Shown here: in pieces, positions 1-7,094 of the stretch
Layout: each line of letters begins with the position of its first letter
Position numbering within the stretch: position 1 is the stretch's first letter
Virus record (IMG/VR): IMGVR_UViG_3300025326_000190
Span: 1 to 25,579 of that record
Strand: one strand, 5' to 3'
Source of the DNA: a virus
Length of the DNA: 25,579 nucleotides
The notes under the pieces: model-generated
Seen by the model: the letters and a program-made list of their open reading frames with translations, nothing else
What the model was told of the DNA's origin: nothing
The model's database searches: none
Program-made: the position numbers and the translations under genes

Positions 1-73
1 CATTGATAAAAACATTCCAGTTGTACATGTAACCGTTGGCATGGTATGGAATGTATTCCTTCTTGACCTTCAT
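1..73 (-). CDS. 5' end of an unidentified gene, cut by the window edge
   Basis: An open frame begins with ATG at 73-71 and runs off the window start without a stop; the visible 24 residues begin MKVKKEYIPYHANGYMYNW. It lies directly downstream of a strong leftward promoter. The start is uncertain: the expected transcription start falls at about position 72, so this ATG would be leaderless. A second ATG in another frame, at about 46 (beginning MPTVTCTTG), is the alternative, though no well-spaced Shine-Dalgarno precedes it. Too little protein is visible to assign a function. Confidence 0.4.
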   Translation of the reverse strand, partial: MKVKKEYIPYHANGYMYNWNVFIN

Positions 74-78
74 ATATA

Positions 79-108
79 ATTATACCATATGGAAAAGCCA
101 AAAGTCAA
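79..108 (-). promoter_or_regulatory. Leftward sigma70-type promoter, extended -10 (P-left-distal)
   Basis: Reading leftward there is TTGACT at 108-103, an 18-base spacer, then TATAAT at 84-79 preceded by TGG (extended -10). The core and flanks closely match the promoters at 5631-5660 (minus) and 11960-11989 (plus). Its -35 box overlaps the stop codon of the endonuclease VII-like gene, so it re-initiates transcription for the genes beyond the window edge. Confidence 0.75.
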
Positions 109-473
109 GTTTTAGACACATATTTTAACAAATTTTTAATTTTTTCTTGTCTATCTTCTAAATCTGTGGGTAAAAACCGATTACATACATTGCATAGCAA
201 TCCGAAATCACAAGATTTCCATTTTTCAATATTTTCTTTTGTTAATTTATGTCCTGCTATAAATTCCCCTGGGCTGCCAATACTTTCTTCTCCCCCATGT
301 CTATGATCAAAAGCGTAGTCATAATTTTTAAATATAAGTTGTTTATTACAACCCTGACAATACGGAGGATAATTTTGCTTGATCCAATTTACCCAGTCTT
401 GTTTATATTTTGTTTTTAAAATTTGGGCATACTCTCGATTAGTTAAATATTTAGATGATTTTTGATTGCTCAT
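105..473 (-). CDS. Endonuclease VII / HNH-type nuclease
   Basis: A 122-residue protein with the layout of phage recombination endonuclease VII (T4 gp49 type) and HNH nucleases. A CxxC pair (YCQGC) near residue 40 is followed by the catalytic-looking AFDHRHG, a helix, then GLLCNVCNRFL with the second CxxC and an Asn two residues later. In this family two CxxC pairs bind a structural zinc and the DH region binds the catalytic metal that cuts branched DNA such as replication or packaging intermediates. The start ATG at 473 overlaps the end of the DNA polymerase gene by 23 bases, so it is the last gene of the replication operon. Seen: the Cys and DH motifs. Inferred: Holliday-junction resolution. 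Confidence 0.75.
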   Translation of the reverse strand: MSNQKSSKYLTNREYAQILKTKYKQDWVNWIKQNYPPYCQGCNKQLIFKNYDYAFDHRHGGEESIGSPGEFIAGHKLTKENIEKWKSCDFGLLCNVCNRFLPTDLEDRQEKIKNLLKYVSKT

Positions 474-2103
474 ACAAATTCTTTCCTATTTTATGTTCGG
501 CATTGTACTTTACCTTTAATTCTACTCCAAAAAATCTGTGAAAGTGTTCGGAGAAGTTACCATACTCCTTCTTAACTATCTGAATAACTTCATCTTTTTC
601 CTCTGGATGTACATCAATAGTGAGATCATCATGACAATCCAGACATACATGGCTTTGATAATTTTGTAATTTTTCTGATAAAACAACAGTCATAATTTTA
701 TTAAAATCAGTTCCGAGACCCTGTATCGGTGCATTTAATCCTTCATTATAATTATCTGTGTGTCTCCCTCTATGAGTATAGGGATGTTCTACATATTTTT
801 CATCTAAGATTCTGGCTCCTATTATCCTGAAAAGTTCTGACAATTCTGGATATCTGATAACAGTTAAATCATGTACAAATTCCTTTGCCTGGGGCCATGT
901 AAACCCATATTCCTGTACCAAAGTATATCCTCTGCCACCAAATATCGTACTAAAATTTGCATTCTTGGCCCTAGTTCTATCCGGTAAGAATTTAAATCTC
1001 TTTAGTGTAGCATCATGGATGTCATACCCCGACATAAGATCGTCTGCCAATTTGTGCTTTCCTGTTACAATCCACACTAACTCTGCTTGAAGTAATGCTT
1101 CCAATCTTGACCAGTCATTAGATAGTAAATATCCACCAGGGAATTTGGAAACAATACACTTTTTAAATTCACTTGTTTCTTTTCTTGGCATCACCTGAAT
1201 AAAATGTTCACTTAACCTACCAGTAAGAGTAGAGATAAGAGAATAATCAGGGTAATAATATCCCTCGTAAAGCCTCGATCTGAACCCTTCATTATATGTT
1301 CCTATTTGTTTTGTACATGCTCTCAATATTAAAACCAACTCTGCTTCTTTTGATTCTTGATTTTCAGCCAAATCTTTTAATACAAGTTCATTTAATTTTA
1401 TGTTCTTTTTTTCTGTTAATGGGACTTTAAAATATTTATGGAAATATTCCTTAACGGGCTTCGATGTATCACTATCCCAATCTAACTTGGTGGAATAATT
1501 TCTCAGTTCTTCGAGAGTTTTTATTCTCTTGGCTGTCCATATCGCTCCCTGTCTATCTAATTCATCGACATCTATTTTTATCCCTCTCATTTCGAGTGTG
1601 GTTAGATGCTTCACATACTCCATCATCATTTGAAATAGTGCCCACTTCCCAGTTCTTTTTAATGCTGGCTCTGTTAAATTCTTTAACTGTTTTGTGAATA
1701 TTAAATCGTGTTTGTTATAAAGTTTTAACCATCCGATGTCATTCCAATATTCTTCTCTTTCAAAATCTATCATCTTCTTGTAATTAGGATACTGATATAA
1801 TAACTTTGCCAAATTTTCCAGTTTATAACCATGACTATCTAAATCTTCCCTGAGAATATGTACCGCTACCTGGGTGTCATAAAAATTATCTGATAAACTA
1901 TAACCTTGTTTTAATAAACATTTAAGATCAAATTTAATATTGTGTCCTATAAATGTTACTGGGTGATCAGTCGTTACGGTTACATCACAAGGCCCTTGAT
2001 ACAAAAAATTATCTTCGGGATCATAAAACCCATTAAACAATACTTTAAAATCAGGGTGATGATGATCTACGCCGATGGTTTCGCAATCGAGTGTAATCAC
2101 CAT
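451..2103 (-). CDS. DNA polymerase family A with 3'-5' exonuclease
   Basis: A 550-residue replicative polymerase of the Pol I/T7 type. Exonuclease motifs: LDCET (D6, E8), GHNIKFDL (D59) and YNKHD (Y129-D133). Polymerase motifs: TGRLS at 294-298, motif A NDWSRLEALL (D330), motif B RTRAKNANF (R376, K380, N383, F384) and motif C CHDDLTI (H491-D493). No 5'-3' nuclease domain is present, as is usual for phage forms. Motif C reads HDD where the family normally has HDE. The frame can be extended to a TTG at 2124, but ATG at 2103, just after AAGGA and adjoining the upstream stop, is the better start. It sits between the primase-helicase and the junction nuclease in one operon. Confidence 0.95.
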   Translation of the reverse strand: MVITLDCETIGVDHHHPDFKVLFNGFYDPEDNFLYQGPCDVTVTTDHPVTFIGHNIKFDLKCLLKQGYSLSDNFYDTQVAVHILREDLDSHGYKLENLAKLLYQYPNYKKMIDFEREEYWNDIGWLKLYNKHDLIFTKQLKNLTEPALKRTGKWALFQMMMEYVKHLTTLEMRGIKIDVDELDRQGAIWTAKRIKTLEELRNYSTKLDWDSDTSKPVKEYFHKYFKVPLTEKKNIKLNELVLKDLAENQESKEAELVLILRACTKQIGTYNEGFRSRLYEGYYYPDYSLISTLTGRLSEHFIQVMPRKETSEFKKCIVSKFPGGYLLSNDWSRLEALLQAELVWIVTGKHKLADDLMSGYDIHDATLKRFKFLPDRTRAKNANFSTIFGGRGYTLVQEYGFTWPQAKEFVHDLTVIRYPELSELFRIIGARILDEKYVEHPYTHRGRHTDNYNEGLNAPIQGLGTDFNKIMTVVLSEKLQNYQSHVCLDCHDDLTIDVHPEEKDEVIQIVKKEYGNFSEHFHRFFGVELKVKYNAEHKIGKNLYEQSKII

Positions 2104-2104
2104 A

Positions 2105-2395
2105 TTAATCCTTGAAGGGGTCAATAATTCTTACTCTATATGTTCTGAAGTCTATCTTTTCAAATTCTTTCAATACAGGATCAGCCCAACAAGTAGATTT
2201 TTCTACAAATTTATGCCCAAACATTTGTACCAATTCCTTAATATCTTCTTCCTTCGGGGTGAATGTCCCTTCTTGTTCTCCTGTCGTACTGTTCCAATAA
2301 TTTTTTACTGTAACAAAATATTCATACACCGAATCAGCATATGCTCTTGGCTGGCCTGATCTTAGTGTTTCTATTTCTATAATTATTTTACTCAT
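2105..2395 (-). CDS. Hypothetical protein upstream of DNA polymerase
   Basis: A 96-residue acidic protein I do not recognise. It is mixed alpha/beta in appearance, with a charged middle (TPKEEDIKELVQMFGHKF) and no Cys pairs or membrane segment. The ATG at 2395 forms an ATGA overlap with the stop of the upstream gene; a TTG two codons earlier is possible but less likely. The polymerase gene starts one base after its stop. The position between primase-helicase and polymerase suggests a replication accessory role, which is inference only. Confidence 0.75.
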   Translation of the reverse strand: MSKIIIEIETLRSGQPRAYADSVYEYFVTVKNYWNSTTGEQEGTFTPKEEDIKELVQMFGHKFVEKSTCWADPVLKEFEKIDFRTYRVRIIDPFKD

Positions 2396-2748
2396 TTCCA
2401 ATAAAATCTCCCTTTTAATGTCTCACAATAAACTGCCCCTAATTCTTTTTCGACTGTGCCCCAACCTCCACGTTCGGCATCACCATTATTATATAGAAAA
2501 AATCTCCCTATCCAAAAACCATATTCGTTGTTATAAAATAATCTGTATAGATTATTATTTGTTTTATAATAATATCCTTCATAAACATCAAAGCGTCTGT
2601 ACGTTAACCAAGATTCTTTCACAAATTCCCAACAATATAACCATCTGCCAAGTGGAAAATCTTTGCAAGCCACAATATATGGCTCATGTCTATCTACGGT
2701 GTAAAACTTTCTTTTTTTCCCTGTCAAGTAAACTTTTATACTATCCAT
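2392..2748 (-). CDS. Hypothetical aromatic-rich protein
   Basis: A 118-residue protein unusually rich in Tyr, Trp and Phe, with clusters such as RWLYCWEFVKESWLTYRRF and EYGFWIGRFFLY. It has no predicted membrane segment because the aromatics alternate with charged residues; a beta-rich fold is likely. The preferred start is ATG at 2748, six bases after AAGGGAG. A TTG at 2772 would place the Shine-Dalgarno inside the gene. It overlaps the primase-helicase stop (ATGGATAG) and the next start (ATGA), so it is translationally coupled in the replication operon. Function unknown. Confidence 0.78.
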   Translation of the reverse strand: MDSIKVYLTGKKRKFYTVDRHEPYIVACKDFPLGRWLYCWEFVKESWLTYRRFDVYEGYYYKTNNNLYRLFYNNEYGFWIGRFFLYNNGDAERGGWGTVEKELGAVYCETLKGRFYWK

Positions 2749-4264
2749 TGAATACTCCCTTTTCCCAATCAATAGTAAATTGTTTGAATAATTGTCTAGC
2801 CCTTCTCTTATTTTTCATCCCAGTTACCCATACAGTTTTTTCATCTTTGTCCCTCACCATCCCGATACAAAGATTAATCACCATTAATTTAAACATCTTT
2901 GCCTCTGCTATTCTGTGTGTTCGCATCTTATAACACCAGGGTTCCTTACTATCAGAATAATCTTTGAAGGTGATAGTAACATGATCTAAAACCATAACAT
3001 GACAATCATTCTGCCTTGCAAGATTACCTAACTTCATCATCGTGTCTCTAAGTTCAAACCTGTTTTCATTCAATCCTCTTGATGATGGTATCCTGGCAAA
3101 GTAATCCACAATCACTAGCCCTGGTTTTATTTCTTTGATCTTTTTTTCTATTGTCTCTACGCTAACCGGATGGGATGTAGCATCTAGTAAAAAAACATCT
3201 GTTAAAGATTCTTCTGGATTAATGTTATGTCCATCATATCTTTCTTTCACCGATTTTAATTCATCTTCATAAAAGACATGCAATACATTATATCCATTCC
3301 TGACTGCATTAGCTCCGATTTGACAAGCAATAGTTGATTTACCTGTCTCTTGTTCTGCTACGAATAAACTTAGCTCTTTTAATCCTAATCCACCATCGAA
3401 GTATTGATCTAAACTTTTTATGCCTGTAGGGATAACTTCCACTGGTGGAAATTCTATCTTTTTAATCTCAGAATATTTATGAATATTGGCATGGGGGGAT
3501 GGATTTGAACCATCATCCTGTCGTTTTGGAGACGACTGCTCTACGTTTGGAGCTACCCCCACTCGATCTTGTGGTTCATACTTTGATATACTTTCTGCTA
3601 TTGTTCTCACTTCATATTGTTCCAATGGTGGATTACATTTATCTTGATTTTCTTGATCTATTGCTTTATAGATTGCTTCAAAACCAAACCCTCTATTTCG
3701 CATAGTGCCTGCTAGTGAAGTAAGATAATTATTTCTTTGGCCTTCTTTTACCATATCTAAATTTATAATATTGTGGCCGTGAAAATCTTCATACTCTTTG
3801 TGCTGCAACTTTTCATATAATTCTTTTGGAAATTCTGCTAGTGGGCATTCCATAGGTGGTACAATCCATTCGTAAGGTTTATGGGTGTCTGGATGAATAG
3901 ATGGGGGAGCAACTACATACCCATTATTTGATCGAATATCAATCCCAGGCCCTAGTTTTGCTACAGAATTTCTAACTCCTTCTAGGTATTTAAAATAATA
4001 GTGCCATCCTTTGCCTGTTCTTGTGAATGGAGTTATACTCTCGAATATTGTTTTTTCCACCACACTATCATCAAAAATTTCGTGGTCAACATCCACTACA
4101 ATTATTCCAGATACCTCCCCTGTTTGAATTCCTATATTCCCGTTATAAGTAATCGGGGTGTCCCATACCCTATTTTGCCAGTCTTTTAAAAATGGTATCT
4201 TCTCTTTGAGTGGTATTAATTTCCATCCGAGTTTTTTGTATTGCTCAATATAGTTTTCCAACAT
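2741..4264 (-). CDS. Bifunctional primase-polymerase / RecA-like helicase
   Basis: A 507-residue fusion. Residues about 1-155 match the bifunctional primase/polymerase (prim-pol) fold: VVDVDHE with metal ligands D58 and D60, the RTGKGWHYYF histidine motif near 88, and PGIDIRSNNGYVVAPPS. Residues about 165-230 resemble the primase C-terminal helical domain. From about 275 there is a RecA/DnaB-type ATPase with Walker A AEQETGKST (303-311), the acidic FYEDE, and Walker B LVIVDYF (383-389). The arrangement is functionally like T7 gp4 (primase plus helicase) but with a prim-pol type primase. Of three candidate starts (GTG 4270, ATG 4267, ATG 4264), ATG 4264 is best spaced from AGGAG. The first Gly of Walker A is Ala. 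Confidence 0.9.
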   Translation of the reverse strand: MLENYIEQYKKLGWKLIPLKEKIPFLKDWQNRVWDTPITYNGNIGIQTGEVSGIIVVDVDHEIFDDSVVEKTIFESITPFTRTGKGWHYYFKYLEGVRNSVAKLGPGIDIRSNNGYVVAPPSIHPDTHKPYEWIVPPMECPLAEFPKELYEKLQHKEYEDFHGHNIINLDMVKEGQRNNYLTSLAGTMRNRGFGFEAIYKAIDQENQDKCNPPLEQYEVRTIAESISKYEPQDRVGVAPNVEQSSPKRQDDGSNPSPHANIHKYSEIKKIEFPPVEVIPTGIKSLDQYFDGGLGLKELSLFVAEQETGKSTIACQIGANAVRNGYNVLHVFYEDELKSVKERYDGHNINPEESLTDVFLLDATSHPVSVETIEKKIKEIKPGLVIVDYFARIPSSRGLNENRFELRDTMMKLGNLARQNDCHVMVLDHVTITFKDYSDSKEPWCYKMRTHRIAEAKMFKLMVINLCIGMVRDKDEKTVWVTGMKNKRRARQLFKQFTIDWEKGVFNG

Positions 4265-4266
4265 CA

Positions 4267-4470
4267 TCACTCTCCTGGCGTGATGGGGTCATCATTCCTC
4301 ACAAATAACTCTCTTAGAGTGTCATAAACTACCCCTGGTACACAATGCCAGAAAAATTTATACCATAATTGCGCCTGAATTTCATGGTTCGCTGGCAATT
4401 TTACTTGATGCCCAACAAATTGAAAATCATGTCGCTGTTTCGCTGCCTTGAAATATCTAAGTCTTAGCAT
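4267..4470 (-). CDS. Hypothetical small basic protein
   Basis: A 67-residue protein (begins MLRLRYFKAAKQRHDF), not recognised. It is rich in Arg, Lys, His and aromatic residues, with no clear motif. The gene overlaps the RNA ligase end by 14 bases and its stop forms a GTGATGATG junction with the primase-helicase start. It could be a small nucleic-acid-binding replication accessory protein, judged only from its charge and neighbours. Confidence 0.72.
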   Translation of the reverse strand: MLRLRYFKAAKQRHDFQFVGHQVKLPANHEIQAQLWYKFFWHCVPGVVYDTLRELFVRNDDPITPGE

Positions 4471-5413
4471 TGTTTTTCTCCAAATGATCTTTATAATTTT
4501 GTGGTATTCTACTTGTTACCATCCTTGTTATTTGTTTCCAAAAATGATCGAACAAGTCTTGTTTAATATCTTGTTCACACTCAGTATAAATATCTTGATT
4601 AACAATCCCTATCAATGGGCCTATGTCTTTTAATTCGCCTGTCCATCTGCCATCCTCTTTCAATCTACTTATTGCCTTTACCAATCTGGCATCGTTGTAA
4701 TAACTGTCTGCTATCTGTTTTTCTATAGGTTCTCCAGGTAATCCCTTCGTGCTTACTCTGTGCTGTTCTTTAAATTCCGGTGCTACATATTTACAAAATA
4801 ACAATTCACCATGCGAAGTTAATTCTGTATAATTTTTTATTGCTATCCCCTCAATTTTACCACCTAACATCGAAGGAGTTTTTAAAATACTATCCATCCA
4901 TTCTTTAATTGGCATGGGCAATCTACTGAGCGAAGTATTTTCTTGTGGTGTAAACAATACTTTTATCGGATTTAAATGTTCATACATAAAATCATCCGAT
5001 CCAAACCAGTTCCTAAAAAAACTATTCCATTCGTTTCTTGGTAAAAATTTTCTATTCCCAAATTCATCTGTGTAACTTACATCAAACAGAATAAATGGAC
5101 AAGTCTTTTCATACTTTAAAACATTATGGTTATTGCTAAATTCTCCCCACAGTGCAGAACCTAAAGGAAGGCAGGATAGATCGAATTCACTACATCTAAC
5201 CCAATTAACAAATTTGCTAAACATTCCTACATCACCTGGAGATTGGTGTGATAACCATTTTGATCTGGACGCTAATTTTATTCCTTCTTCCGTCCGATGG
5301 ATAGATACGTTAGACCCATCAATCTTTTCTGATATCTCTACAGGCAATTCAAAGATTCTCTCAAATCCTTTACTGCCTATGTTATAAACTTTTGGATAAG
5401 GTTTAAAAGTCAT
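4457..5413 (-). CDS. ATP-dependent RNA ligase (Rnl2-like)
   Basis: A 318-residue covalent nucleotidyltransferase. Motif I EKIDGSN supplies the adenylated lysine (K30). Further family motifs follow in order: KLASRSKWL near 46-54, LWGEF (E91), FILFDVSY (107-114), KIEGIAIKNY (186-195) and a motif V-like FCKYVAPEF with K208. KxDGxN with the EGxxxK and lysine motifs is typical of T4 Rnl2-type RNA ligases, which seal nicks in RNA duplexes. The C-terminal 100 residues are helical. No polynucleotide kinase or 3'-phosphatase is seen nearby. A phage tRNA is encoded in the late region, so tRNA repair against host anticodon nucleases is plausible but inferred. A DNA ligase role is less likely because no OB or other DNA-ligase domain follows. 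Confidence 0.87.
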   Translation of the reverse strand: MTFKPYPKVYNIGSKGFERIFELPVEISEKIDGSNVSIHRTEEGIKLASRSKWLSHQSPGDVGMFSKFVNWVRCSEFDLSCLPLGSALWGEFSNNHNVLKYEKTCPFILFDVSYTDEFGNRKFLPRNEWNSFFRNWFGSDDFMYEHLNPIKVLFTPQENTSLSRLPMPIKEWMDSILKTPSMLGGKIEGIAIKNYTELTSHGELLFCKYVAPEFKEQHRVSTKGLPGEPIEKQIADSYYNDARLVKAISRLKEDGRWTGELKDIGPLIGIVNQDIYTECEQDIKQDLFDHFWKQITRMVTSRIPQNYKDHLEKNNAKT

Positions 5414-5605
5414 TTAAAAAAACCTCGCTATTTTAACCTTTACTGCATTAGACACAATAGGTTCCACTATTAATGCCCCGCCACTGTTAGCTCTTACTGT
5501 AACCACACCATTCTTTTCTCTAATTATCTCTAACTCTTTCTTTCCCCATCTGAAGAATACTCTCATACCAGGAATATCGCACTCCATCATATCACATGCT
5601 TTCAT
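5414..5605 (-). CDS. Hypothetical protein, first gene of the replication operon
   Basis: A 63-residue protein, not recognised. It has two Cys at the N-terminus (MKACDMMECD) and then a beta-rich body with a VRANSGGALIVEPIV segment resembling a small beta-barrel. GAGAGGA lies seven bases before the ATG at 5605. It is the first gene after the leftward promoter at 5631-5660, so it probably heads the transcript that carries RNA ligase, primase-helicase, polymerase and nuclease. Confidence 0.75.
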   Translation of the reverse strand: MKACDMMECDIPGMRVFFRWGKKELEIIREKNGVVTVRANSGGALIVEPIVSNAVKVKIARFF

Positions 5606-5630
5606 AAAATTCCTCTCTTTCTATATTATA

Positions 5631-5660
5631 ATTATACCATATCAAAACACTGAAAGTCAA
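5631..5660 (-). promoter_or_regulatory. Leftward sigma70-type promoter of the replication operon
   Basis: Reading leftward, TTGACT at 5660-5655, 18 bases, TATAAT at 5636-5631 preceded by TGG (extended -10). A leader of about 25 bases ends in a Shine-Dalgarno GAGAGGA and the ATG at 5605. The shared core AACTTGACTTT, 18-base spacer and TATAATTATA matches the promoters at 79-108 and 11960-11989. Confidence 0.8.
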
Positions 5661-5670
5661 GTTTTTGAGG

Positions 5671-5850
5671 CTATTTCAGATATTTATTTTTGTACATTTT
5701 TGTACACCTCTCTCGAACCTCTCTCTTGACCAATATAAAAAATCTATCTATCATATATATTTGTAATAGTATTATATATACTAATACTAAAAACACTATA
5801 GTATTAATATATAAATATATCTTGAGTTGTTCCTTTATTATATTATACAT
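5671..5850 (-). CDS. Putative small membrane protein (59 residues)
   Basis: An open frame too short for usual cut-offs. A hydrophobic segment spans about residues 14-41 (INTIVFLVLVYIILLQ and onward), followed by a positively charged tail (VKREVRERCTKMYKNKYLK), consistent with one or two membrane passes and a cytoplasmic C-terminus. No strong Shine-Dalgarno is present. Support is positional: its ATG starts two bases after the previous micro-gene's stop, and its stop lies ten bases before the next promoter. The region is extremely AT-rich, so chance hydrophobic frames (also on the plus strand) are a real risk. Confidence 0.42.
   Translation of the reverse strand: MYNIIKEQLKIYLYINTIVFLVLVYIILLQIYMIDRFFILVKREVRERCTKMYKNKYLK
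5691..5707. repeat. Palindromic operator-like site, copy 1
   Basis: TGTACA-TTTT-TGTACA followed by C. Sixteen of 17 bases equal the palindrome at 11592-11608. It lies about 30 bases upstream of the -35 box of the leftward promoter at 5631-5660, a position suited to a repressor or activator site, and falls within the C-terminal codons of the putative membrane protein. Confidence 0.6.
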
Positions 5851-5851
5851 A

Positions 5852-5929
5852 TTATTTATATGGCCTTGTTAAATAATATACACTACCATAATATATAATA
5901 AAGAATACAATAATTAATATTATAATCAT
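5852..5929 (-). CDS. Putative 25-residue membrane microprotein
   Basis: ATG at 5929 directly follows the stop of the zinc-ribbon gene at 5930 (TAAATG), and its own stop is one base before the next ATG. The sequence is a hydrophobic segment (MIIILIIVFFIIYYGSVYYL) with a short basic end (TRPYK). No Shine-Dalgarno is seen, so expression would rely on coupling. The base composition here is about 85% A+T, so it may be a chance frame; the seamless fit into the gene chain is the main argument. Confidence 0.33.
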   Translation of the reverse strand: MIIILIIVFFIIYYGSVYYLTRPYK

Positions 5930-6193
5930 TTAAAACTCATATTTATTTATGTCTATAGTGCTTATTGTAGCATTCATCTTTGCTACAAACGGTGCTACAA
6001 TTTTATGTAGCAAGCTATGTAGTCCTTCTTCGAGTAATTCTTCTCTTGTGGTTTTGTATATCACTACCAAAGTAGGATGATATAAAAACCACCCACACTG
6101 AACGCACTCGATAGTATAAACCTTTCCTTGTCTAGTTTTAAGCCAATACGGAGGCTTTAAAAAACCTTCGCACTTAGGGCAATTATCTTCCAT
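5930..6193 (-). CDS. Zinc-ribbon protein
   Basis: An 87-residue protein with an N-terminal zinc ribbon: CPKC at residues 5-8 and CVQC at about 30-33, the spacing of a four-Cys ribbon. A helical C-terminal half follows (TREELLEEGLHSLLHKIVAPFVAKM). Such small ribbons often bind nucleic acid or host protein partners, but the target cannot be read here. The ATG at 6193 overlaps the upstream 50-residue gene by 11 bases. Confidence 0.78.
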   Translation of the reverse strand: MEDNCPKCEGFLKPPYWLKTRQGKVYTIECVQCGWFLYHPTLVVIYKTTREELLEEGLHSLLHKIVAPFVAKMNATISTIDINKYEF

Positions 6194-6335
6194 CGTGCTT
6201 CTCCCTATCTTCTATCGGTGATAAAACTGTACTCCATGTTCTATCACATAAATTTAATTCCCATATTCTACCATATTGATCCAAAGCGAAAAGAACATTT
6301 TTACTCACCGTTATTTGCCAAAATTTAATTGTCAT
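6183..6335 (-). CDS. Small hypothetical protein (50 residues)
   Basis: ATG at 6335 overlaps the stop of the upstream gene (ATGA) and the frame ends inside the start of the zinc-ribbon gene. The peptide reads like a single beta-propeller blade or beta-meander (KNVLFALDQYGRIWELNLCD, then RTWSTVLSP), a pattern also seen in WD/Kelch-type repeats. One blade cannot form a propeller, so this may be coincidence or an oligomeric small protein. Function unknown. Confidence 0.62.
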   Translation of the reverse strand: MTIKFWQITVSKNVLFALDQYGRIWELNLCDRTWSTVLSPIEDREKHDGR

Positions 6336-6493
6336 CTTCCTGTACCGTGCCTTCTTTCTTTTGATGTCTTATATTTCCCTTGTACATCTTTTTTTTGTCG
6401 TAAATCAAGTTTAGTGTATGCAGTATAACTGATGCCATACTCTTTACTCAACCATTCCCTGAAATAAAATTTTGTTCCTTCCTTTTTTGTCAT
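6332..6493 (-). CDS. Small basic hypothetical protein (53 residues)
   Basis: Starts at ATG 6493 preceded by AGGAGGATAAA, one of the strongest ribosome binding sites in the window. The protein is Lys/Arg-rich (begins MTKKEGTKFYFREWLSKEYG, ends KERRHGTGR), highly soluble and probably nucleic-acid-binding. Both ends are ATGA overlaps with neighbours. Not recognised. Confidence 0.68.
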   Translation of the reverse strand: MTKKEGTKFYFREWLSKEYGISYTAYTKLDLRQKKDVQGKYKTSKERRHGTGR

Positions 6494-6627
6494 TTTATCC
6501 TCCTTTTAAATTCATATCCATACGAACATCCACTACAAGTAAACGATACAGGTTTTTGATCCTCAAAGTGGATATCAAATTCTGGTGAATCACACACAAA
6601 ACAACAATTAGGTAAAGTAATTTTCAT
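6490..6627 (-). CDS. Small zinc-ribbon protein (45 residues)
   Basis: A minimal four-Cys ribbon: CCFVC at residues 8-12 and CSGC at about 31-34, with a short basic tail. ATG at 6627 overlaps the stop of the kinase-like gene (ATGA), and its stop overlaps the next start (ATGA). GGGGGATAAG precedes the start. It is one of about eight CxxC micro-proteins in this block. Confidence 0.7.
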   Translation of the reverse strand: MKITLPNCCFVCDSPEFDIHFEDQKPVSFTCSGCSYGYEFKRRIK

Positions 6628-7094
6628 CTTATCCCCCATTCAGGTGCGACATCCACCAAGTAAAATTTCCCCTTAGAATAAATTGTGTTAGAAGGTCTCC
6701 CCCCTGTACAACTGTTAAACTGCATATCTCTGAAATATATTCCATCTAATTTTTTTTCTATCTCATCCATAATATCATCCATTTTATCTGTCTCCGGTAC
6801 AGGCTCCGGTTTTATATATTCGTGGTATGTTACTATCTCGTCATTTCTCCTTTTCTCATACCCAACAAACTCAGGCGTGGTTACATACTTTCTCAGCTTT
6901 ACAGGTATTTTTTTCTTTGCTATTTTTTCTGTTATCCTTATTCTATCAACTATAGATTCTACGGTATAATCCCCGAAAACATTACCGAACCATCTTTTCT
7001 CGATTAAATTTTTACCTATTCTGTAAACGTACCCTTCGCACTCCCCACCTATATATCTTGGAGTTTTATACAGCCCTTTGATTGGTTTTCTCAT
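6624..7094 (-). CDS. Kinase-like fold protein, degenerate (tentative)
   Basis: A 156-residue protein when started at ATG 7094, which overlaps the upstream micro-gene stop (ATGA). A longer GTG start at 7154 has no Shine-Dalgarno and would cover that micro-gene. Features resembling protein-kinase folds: GECEGYVYRIGKNLIEKRW (Gly-containing strand then K33), a linker, then GIYFRDMQFNS (like HRD with D123), an Asn at 136, and KFYLVDVAPEW (like DFG, D148). The family core is about 250 residues, so this is a compact or eroded version. It could alternatively be an aminoglycoside-kinase-like or unrelated alpha/beta protein. A phage kinase-like protein among early genes could modify or bind host proteins; this is inference. 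Confidence 0.5.
   Translation of the reverse strand: MRKPIKGLYKTPRYIGGECEGYVYRIGKNLIEKRWFGNVFGDYTVESIVDRIRITEKIAKKKIPVKLRKYVTTPEFVGYEKRRNDEIVTYHEYIKPEPVPETDKMDDIMDEIEKKLDGIYFRDMQFNSCTGGRPSNTIYSKGKFYLVDVAPEWGIR

Noticed and set aside
2418-2933. Plus-strand 171-codon frame
   Set aside because: It is antisense to well-supported replication genes with normal overlaps, is Cys/His/Leu-rich and has no ribosome site.
5690-5872. Plus-strand 60-codon hydrophobic frame in the AT-rich gap
   Set aside because: It opposes the operon direction, has no ribosome site, and arises naturally in such AT-rich DNA; the minus-strand frames fit the gene chain better.
6270-6310. Leftward TATGGTAGAAT extended -10 candidate
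   Set aside because: It is inside the 50-residue gene and has no recognisable -35.
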